Shown piece by piece: positions 5,097-9,761 of a stretch of 9,761 nucleotides of DNA (positions within the stretch are counted from its first letter, which is position 1; the number at the start of each line of letters is the position of its first letter). The stretch spans positions 1 through 9,761 of the forward strand of contig JAEZCR010000202.1 of NCBI GenBank assembly GCA_023433465.1. The letters run 5' to 3'. The stretch is from Pseudomonadota bacterium. Lineage in GTDB: Bacteria > Pseudomonadota > Gammaproteobacteria > Steroidobacterales > Steroidobacteraceae. The position numbers and the translations under genes were made by a program. The notes under the pieces were generated by a model, which had not been told where the DNA came from, made no database searches, and saw only the letters and a program-made list of their open reading frames with translations.

Positions 5097-7999
5097 CCCT
5101 CGCCCATCGTGGCGTCCCAGATGGCCGTGACGGCCGCACGGGCCTCCGCGAAATCCGCCGCCGGCACGACCGGTGACGCCCCATCCAGCGACAGGTGGTG
5201 CGAGCGCTCCCGGTAGCCCCGGTAGGCATTCACCAGCACATCCACGGTCGCCTGGGGCACGAGATCGGCGGATGCGACGGATTCGAGCTGGCGGATGGTG
5301 TCGGCGAACATGACCACGGGCGGATGGGTCATTGCGTGCAACAGGGCCCAGTACTGCGCGAGGAATTCGATGTCCGCCGTGCCGCCGGGATCCTGCTTGA
5401 TGTCGAACAGGCCCGATCCCGGCCGCGCCCGCGACAACTCGCGCCGCATGCGCTCGCGCATCTTGCGCACCTCGTCGCGCAGGGTGTCGCGGCGGACGCA
5501 GCGCATCAGCAGGTCGACCCGCACGCGCTCGAATTCATCGCGCAGTCCGCGATCGCCGGCGACCGCGCGCGCATGGAGCAGCGCCTGGTGTTCCCAGGTC
5601 CACGCCTCCTTCTCCTGGTATTCCACGAACGCGCCGATGCGCGTGATCAGCATGCCGCCCTTGCCCGAAGGCCGCAGCCGAACGTCCACTTCGTAGAGGC
5701 GGCCCGCGGCGGAGTGCATCGTGAGCAGGTGGATCGCGCGCTGCGCGAAGCGGATGAAGAACACCTGGTTGTCGACCGGCTTCGCCGCATCGGTCTCCGC
5801 GCCCTCGGTGCCGGAGTCGTGCAGGAACACGAGATCGAGGTCCGACGCGTAACCGAGCTCGTAGCCGCCCAGCTTTCCGTAGCCGACCGCGCAGATCCTG
5901 ACCACGTGACGCGCGCCGTCCTTCGAAAGATAGTGAGGCACGCCGAATTGCGCCGTCATCTGTTTCCACGCGAGCTGCATCGCCTGCTCGACGATGATCT
6001 CGGCTATCTCGGTCAGATAGTCGCTGACGCGCATCAGCGGGATGCGCCCGGTCAGGTCCGCCATCGCGACGCGGAAGATCGCCGCGCGCTGGAACTGGCG
6101 CAGCACTTCCACCTGGCGTTCCGGCTCCTCGTCTTCGAGGTTCGAGAGCCGCGAGGCGACTTCCGCCTCGAGCACCGCGCGCGACGGCGGCAACGCGCCG
6201 GCGCCGTCGTCGAGCAGCTCGTCGAGCAGCAGCGGGTGCGAGGCGATCTGCGCGGTGAGGAATTCGCCGATCCTCGCGACGTCCACGAGCTTGCGCCGCG
6301 CCGTGGGGTGCTCGTTGAGCAGCGCGAAATACGCGGAGCGCGAACCGATCGCCTCGAGCACGCGCAGGACGCGCCGCAGGACGTCGGCCTGCGACGAGGG
6401 CGCCTCTCCCGGCACATCCGCGATGAGCGCCAGCAGGCGCGGCAGCAGGGGGTCGAGCCGGGCGCGGCCCGGGGCGGCGAGGCGGCGCACCGCGCCGCCA
6501 TCGCGGAATTCGATGAGCTGCGTGGCGGCCGTGTCCGCATCGCGAAAGCCGCGCGCGGCGAGCGCCGCCGCGAATTGCGGCGCGTCGGCGCCGCGCACCC
6601 AGGCCTCGATGATGCCGTTGACGCCGGGAGCCTCGGCCGTCGCCGCCTCGTTGCGGGCGAACACGACTTCCTTGAACGCGCGAGTAACGCTCGCCCGGTG
6701 CAGCGCGAGCTCGGCGGCGAGGATGTCCCAGCCCGCCTCTTTTCCGGTGGACGAGCCCATCGCGAAGGCGATGCGCGCGCGCGTGAGGCTGTCTTCCGGC
6801 AGGGTGTGCGTCTGCTGGTCTGCGAGCATCTGCAGCCGGTTCTCGAGCCGTCGCAGGAATAGATAGGCCGCCTCGAGTTCCTGCGCGACGCGTCCCGGCA
6901 GCAGCCTGCCGCCGGCGAGCTGCGGCAGCGCGGCCAGCAACGAAGTCGTCTGCAACCTGCGATCCTGGCCGGCACGGATGAGCTGGAAGGCCTGCACGAT
7001 GAATTCGATCTCCCGGATGCCGCCAGGACCCAGCTTGACGTGTTCGGCGAGATCGCGGCGCGCGACCTCCTTCTCGATCAGTGCCTTCATCTCGCGCAGG
7101 CTTTCGAACACGCCGAAGTCGAGGTACCGGCGATACACGAAAGGCCGCACGCTCTCGGCGTGGATCGACTTGTACGCCGCGGCGCCGGTCAGCGCACGCG
7201 CCTTGATCCAGGCGTAGCGTTCCCAATCGCGCCCATGGGTCTGTAGATAGTTGTCGAGGAAGTTGGCGCTCACCGCGAGCGGCCCGCTGTCGCCGAAGGG
7301 ACGCAACCGCATGTCGACGCGGAACACGATGCCCTCGGAGGTGCGCTCGCCCAGGATGCGGATGACGAGGCGGCCGAGCCGCGTGAAGAAATCCTCGTTG
7401 TCGATGCTGCGCGATCCGGCGGTCGAGCCCTTGTCCGGAAACAGGAAGATGAGGTCGATGTCCGAGGAGAAGTTGAGCTCCCCGCCGCCGAGTTTTCCCA
7501 TGCCGAGGACGATCAGGGGCTGGGCTTCACCCGCGTCGTTGCGCGGCTCGCCGTAGGTCCGCGCCAGATCGCGATGCGCGAATTCGACGGCCGCCGCGAT
7601 CGCCGCGTCGCCGAAGGCGCTGGTGTCCGCCAGTGTCTCGGTCACGGTGGCAAGTCCCGCCAGGTCCCGCCAGGCGATGCGCACCATCTCGCGGGTGCGC
7701 TGGCGCCGCAGCGCGCTCATGAATCCGGCCAGGTCCGGCTCCCCGGCCACCGCCGCCGCGAGCCGCGCCGCCATGTCGCCGGGCGCGAGCGGCCGATCCA
7801 GCGCCGCGGCGTCGCTCACGAGCCAGTTTCCCAGCGAAACATCGCGTTGCAGGCTCGATCCGACGAAGTCGCTTGCGACCACGACGCGGGGCAGCGTTTC
7901 GCGCACCGCCGCGGAGGCATCTTCGAATGGAGCGAGGCCTCCCGACTCGCGCAGGCGTGTCAGTTGCTGCTCACAGTAAGTCGAGAGTTCCGGCGTCAC
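5093..7999 (-). CDS. glnE: Bifunctional glutamine synthetase adenylyltransferase/deadenylase
   Basis: GlnE attaches AMP to, and phosphorolytically removes it from, the adenylylated tyrosine of glutamine synthetase, under PII control, setting nitrogen assimilation in the cytoplasm. At 968 aa it is close to the E. coli length (about 946). Both duplicated nucleotidyltransferase domains are intact. The N-terminal deadenylase domain has GMGKLGGGELNFSSDIDL (166-183) with Asp180 and Asp182, VDMRLRPFGDSG (228-239) and GGIREIEFIVQ (326-336). The C-terminal adenylyltransferase domain has GYGKLGGYELGYASDLDL (706-723) with Asp720 and Asp722, VDVRLRPSGKGG (771-782) and GGTADIEFLAQ (872-882). The start is GTG at 7999, the only start before an in-frame TAA at 8014-8012. 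No Shine-Dalgarno is visible. It is divergent from the lipoprotein gene (62-bp gap), and the zinc-ribbon gene follows it. Confidence 0.97.
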   Translation of the reverse strand: MTPELSTYCEQQLTRLRESGGLAPFEDASAAVRETLPRVVVASDFVGSSLQRDVSLGNWLVSDAAALDRPLAPGDMAARLAAAVAGEPDLAGFMSALRRQRTREMVRIAWRDLAGLATVTETLADTSAFGDAAIAAAVEFAHRDLARTYGEPRNDAGEAQPLIVLGMGKLGGGELNFSSDIDLIFLFPDKGSTAGSRSIDNEDFFTRLGRLVIRILGERTSEGIVFRVDMRLRPFGDSGPLAVSANFLDNYLQTHGRDWERYAWIKARALTGAAAYKSIHAESVRPFVYRRYLDFGVFESLREMKALIEKEVARRDLAEHVKLGPGGIREIEFIVQAFQLIRAGQDRRLQTTSLLAALPQLAGGRLLPGRVAQELEAAYLFLRRLENRLQMLADQQTHTLPEDSLTRARIAFAMGSSTGKEAGWDILAAELALHRASVTRAFKEVVFARNEAATAEAPGVNGIIEAWVRGADAPQFAAALAARGFRDADTAATQLIEFRDGGAVRRLAAPGRARLDPLLPRLLALIADVPGEAPSSQADVLRRVLRVLEAIGSRSAYFALLNEHPTARRKLVDVARIGEFLTAQIASHPLLLDELLDDGAGALPPSRAVLEAEVASRLSNLEDEEPERQVEVLRQFQRAAIFRVAMADLTGRIPLMRVSDYLTEIAEIIVEQAMQLAWKQMTAQFGVPHYLSKDGARHVVRICAVGYGKLGGYELGYASDLDLVFLHDSGTEGAETDAAKPVDNQVFFIRFAQRAIHLLTMHSAAGRLYEVDVRLRPSGKGGMLITRIGAFVEYQEKEAWTWEHQALLHARAVAGDRGLRDEFERVRVDLLMRCVRRDTLRDEVRKMRERMRRELSRARPGSGLFDIKQDPGGTADIEFLAQYWALLHAMTHPPVVMFADTIRQLESVASADLVPQATVDVLVNAYRGYRERSHHLSLDGASPVVPAADFAEARAAVTAIWDATMGEG

Positions 8000-8027
8000 G
8001 GGCGTGTGACTTTACTAGAAATAGCCC

Positions 8028-8055
8028 TTGCGGATGGCGGGCATCGGCCTACGAT
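8028..8055 (+). promoter_or_regulatory. Candidate promoter of the lipoprotein gene, leaderless spacing
   Basis: TTGCGG (8028-8033) and TACGAT (8050-8055) are separated by 16 bp, each matching four of six sigma-70 consensus bases. Six bases lie between the -10 box and the ATG at 8062, so the expected start point is the A of the ATG. No Shine-Dalgarno lies in this stretch, which fits a leaderless mRNA. Confidence 0.45.
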
Positions 8056-8061
8056 TGCGCC

Positions 8062-8967
8062 ATGAAAACAACGCGCGTTCCTTTGCTCATCGGTGCCGCG
8101 CTCGCCCTGTTAGCCGGCTGCTCCAGGTTCGAAAGCCGCAGCGAAGTCGAGTGGGCCCGGGCCGCTCTCGCGCGCAATCCGGCGTACGAAATTCTCGCCA
8201 CCGACACGTCGGCTGGCGTCTTCACGGTGCGCGACACGGCCAGTGGCGAGGTCCAGACCCTGCGCGTGGAAGAGCTCGTCGCCACGCCCCTCGCCTCCGC
8301 AAAGGACGTAGCCTCGTCGAAGAAATCGCAGAGTGCGGCCCAGCCCGCGCCGGCGGCGCCCGCGCCAGAGGCGGAGCCGGCGGCGCCCGCGTCCGACACC
8401 GCGCCGGCGGTCGATCCGCAGCAGCAAACTACCGAGCTCGTCGCCATCGAACGCAGCAACGAGGGATCGACCCTCGTCGAGGGCCCCGGCTTCAGCATCA
8501 AGCGCGCGGGGGACGCGCCGGCCGCGAGCGCGAGCCAGGGAACGATCGAAGGCCCGGGCTACAGCATCACGCGCCACGAGCCATCGGCTCGCCAGGCGAG
8601 TCCGCGTGCGGAAACGCAGGCCGCCAACGCCGAGCGCCGTGCGGAGCCCATCATCTGCCAGGGCGACCGCCTCATGCGCATCGACGGCGAGACGCTCGAC
8701 TTCTCCGGTGACGCGCTGATCGCCGAGAAAGGGTGCGACCTCTACATCAGCAACGCCCGCATCCGCGCTGGCGGCGTCGGCCTGATCGCCCGCCAGGCCC
8801 GCGTCCACATCGTGAACAGCGAGATCGGCGGCACGCTCGGCGCCTACGAAGCCTCCGACGGTGCGGAGATCTACGTCGCCCGTTCCACGTTCTCCGGGAT
8901 CGGCCGGCGCTTCGACACCGCCACGATGAATGATCTGGGCGGCAACGAGTACGAACTCGAGCATTGA
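8062..8967 (+). CDS. Lipoprotein with Pro/Ala-rich linker and likely beta-helix C-terminal domain
   Basis: I do not recognise a named family. The 301-aa product has a lipoprotein signal with lipobox LLAGC, lipid-acceptor Cys20, and Ser at +2, which favours outer-membrane sorting. Residues 24-75 form a small charged domain. Residues 88-120 are a Pro/Ala/Glu linker, likely disordered. Two matching motifs, EGPGFSIKR (140-148) and EGPGYSITR (163-171), lie in another low-complexity segment. Residues 197-300 repeat roughly 20-residue rungs ending in patterns such as LYISNARI, VHIVNSEI and IYVARSTF, typical of a right-handed parallel beta-helix; Cys199 and Cys225 could form a disulphide. The ATG at 8062 is chosen for its signal peptide, although the frame stays open further upstream inside glnE. 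A periplasmic or outer-membrane binding or scaffolding role is a guess. It is 55 bp upstream of anbu on the same strand. Confidence 0.85.
   Translation: MKTTRVPLLIGAALALLAGCSRFESRSEVEWARAALARNPAYEILATDTSAGVFTVRDTASGEVQTLRVEELVATPLASAKDVASSKKSQSAAQPAPAAPAPEAEPAAPASDTAPAVDPQQQTTELVAIERSNEGSTLVEGPGFSIKRAGDAPAASASQGTIEGPGYSITRHEPSARQASPRAETQAANAERRAEPIICQGDRLMRIDGETLDFSGDALIAEKGCDLYISNARIRAGGVGLIARQARVHIVNSEIGGTLGAYEASDGAEIYVARSTFSGIGRRFDTATMNDLGGNEYELEH
8349..8391 (+). repeat. Two 16-bp direct repeats in the lipoprotein linker
   Basis: The same 16 bases, beginning GCCGGCGGCG, occur at 8349-8364 and 8376-8391. The 27-bp period equals nine codons, so the copies keep frame and encode a repeated PAAPA segment of the linker. 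A small in-frame duplication would explain it. Confidence 0.7.
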
Positions 8968-9013
8968 CCCGCCGACTCGCGGACGTTGGTAGGATGCGTC
9001 GTACGAGCTGATC

Positions 9014-9025
9014 GGAGATGCGATG
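9014..9025 (+). promoter_or_regulatory. Shine-Dalgarno fixing the anbu start
   Basis: GGAG (9014-9017) lies five bases before ATG at 9023. The exact start matters because removal of Met1 must expose Thr2 as the catalytic N-terminal residue. TTGACC (8964-8969) and TAGGAT (8990-8995) upstream could be a weak promoter, but their 20-bp spacing is long. Confidence 0.65.
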
Positions 9026-9748
9026 ACCTACTGCGTTGGCGTCCAGGTCGATGAAGGCCTGGTGTTCTTGTCGGATTCGCGCACCAACGCGGGTGTCGAT
9101 CACATCAGCACCTTCCGCAAGATGACTTTCTTCGAGGTGCCCGGCGAGCGGGCGCTCGTGCTGCTTTCGGCCGGCAACCTCGCGACCAGCCAGTCGGTCA
9201 CCGGCCTGCTGCGCGAGCGCGTGACCCACGCCAAGGCCAGCCTGCTCACCGCGCGCACGATGTCGGATGCGGCGCAGCTCGTGGGCCACGCGGTGCGCGA
9301 CGTCTATCACCGCGACGCGAGCGCCCTCAAGGAACACGGCATCGAGTTCAACCCGACGTTCATCATCGGCGGCCAGATCGGCGGCGAACCGCCGCGGTTG
9401 TTCCACGTGTATTCCGCGGGCAACTACATCGAGACGACGCCCGACACGCGCTACTTCCAGATCGGCAAATCGAAATACGGCAAGCCCATCATCGACCGGG
9501 TGGTGAAGGCGGATACGCCGCTCGCGGCCGTGGCCAAGTGCGCGCTCATTTCGATGGATTCGACCATCCGCTCCAACCTGTCGGTCGGCATGCCGCTCGA
9601 TCTCGCGATCGTGCGCCGCGACGCCCTGCAGATAGCCCTCCACCGCAGCATCGGCCCCGATGACGCCTATTTCAAAGTCATCCGGGAGGGCTGGAGCGAG
9701 TCATTACGTAACGCGTTCTACGCGCTGCCTGACCCTGAAGTGCCTTAA
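9023..9748 (+). CDS. anbu: Anbu-type proteasome-like peptidase (ancestral beta subunit)
   Basis: A 241-aa Ntn-hydrolase of the Anbu (bacterial proteasome homologue) group. The product begins MTYCVGV, so Met removal exposes Thr2 as the N-terminal nucleophile; SDSRTNAGVDHISTFRKM (17-34) contains Asp18 and Lys33, matching the proteasomal Thr1/Asp17/Lys33 set, and LLSAGNLA (47-54) is the strand-turn after them. FIIGGQIGG (113-121) and LDLAIVRRD (192-200) are further fold motifs. Anbu proteins form open helical or ring-like assemblies in the cytoplasm; measured peptidase activity is weak and the substrate is unknown. Many bacteria cluster anbu with a circularly permuted ATP-grasp, an alpha-E (DUF403) protein and a transglutaminase-like protease. 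None lies on the left side here; the right side is outside the window. A good Shine-Dalgarno supports the start. Confidence 0.93.
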   Translation: MTYCVGVQVDEGLVFLSDSRTNAGVDHISTFRKMTFFEVPGERALVLLSAGNLATSQSVTGLLRERVTHAKASLLTARTMSDAAQLVGHAVRDVYHRDASALKEHGIEFNPTFIIGGQIGGEPPRLFHVYSAGNYIETTPDTRYFQIGKSKYGKPIIDRVVKADTPLAAVAKCALISMDSTIRSNLSVGMPLDLAIVRRDALQIALHRSIGPDDAYFKVIREGWSESLRNAFYALPDPEVP

Positions 9749-9761
9749 GAGGGTGCCAGGC
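9727..9761 (+). terminator. Hairpin spanning the anbu stop codon; possible terminator
   Basis: GCCTGACCCT (9727-9736) pairs with AGGGT (9750-9754) and CAGGC (9757-9761). This gives ten base pairs with a two-base bulge (9755-9756) and a 13-base loop that contains the TAA stop (9746-9748). The stem ends exactly at the window edge, so a following U tract cannot be seen. Confidence 0.45.

Noticed and set aside
5195..6862. A 555-codon open frame on the plus strand, antisense to glnE
   Set aside because: It has the same arginine- and histidine-rich shadow composition and lies entirely within a complete, motif-perfect glnE.
5535..7226. A 563-codon open frame on the minus strand overlapping glnE in another frame
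   Set aside because: Its low-complexity Arg/Ala/Gly product is a frame shadow of glnE. It is not evidence for a frameshift, since glnE is intact from end to end.
7873..8061. Upstream extension of the lipoprotein frame into glnE
   Set aside because: It would bury the lipoprotein signal peptide 63 residues inside the protein. The lipobox fixes the ATG at 8062.

Overview
The window is GC-rich, densely packed Gram-negative chromosomal DNA, with no sign of mobile elements, CRISPR, rRNA or tRNA. The gene set fits a gammaproteobacterium: a KdkA-type Kdo kinase, an OpsX-like heptosyltransferase, GlnE, a CHCC zinc-ribbon protein and an Anbu protease. The Xanthomonadales/Nevskiales/Steroidobacterales side is my best guess, by gene content only. 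Eight protein genes fill nearly everything, and no gene-free stretch reaches 300 bp.

Left part (13-4847) is a lipopolysaccharide inner-core block built around a 26-bp divergent gap (2050-2075). Leftward run kdkA (Kdo kinase) and waaA (Kdo transferase). They lie in one reading frame, separated only by a TGA and five codons before a TTG start. Rightward run an opsX-like heptosyltransferase (GTG start), a DUF6165 protein and a Tat-exported M24 metallopeptidase, with gaps of 12 and 3 bp. The first three enzymes give a coherent route: WaaA adds Kdo to lipid A, KdkA phosphorylates it, and the OpsX-like enzyme adds the first heptose. DUF6165 probably accompanies envelope glycan synthesis; the peptidase looks like a passenger of the operon.

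Middle part (4862-7999) is on the minus strand: glnE (two-domain glutamine synthetase adenylyltransferase/deadenylase), then a 65-aa CHCC zinc-ribbon protein with its own perfect TATAAT box. The peptidase and zinc-ribbon genes converge over 14 bp with a 7-bp perfect hairpin.

Right part (8062-9748) runs on the plus strand, divergent from glnE: a lipoprotein with a Pro/Ala-rich linker and a likely beta-helix C-terminus, then anbu, a proteasome-like N-terminal-threonine hydrolase. A 10-bp hairpin closes the anbu gene at the window edge.

I see no clearly unknown defence or mobile system. The points most worth a second look are the uncharacterised beta-helix lipoprotein beside Anbu, two promoters whose -10 boxes sit where a leaderless mRNA would begin, hairpins that straddle or abut stop codons at three gene ends, the in-frame kdkA-waaA junction, and DUF6165 inside a core-LPS operon.
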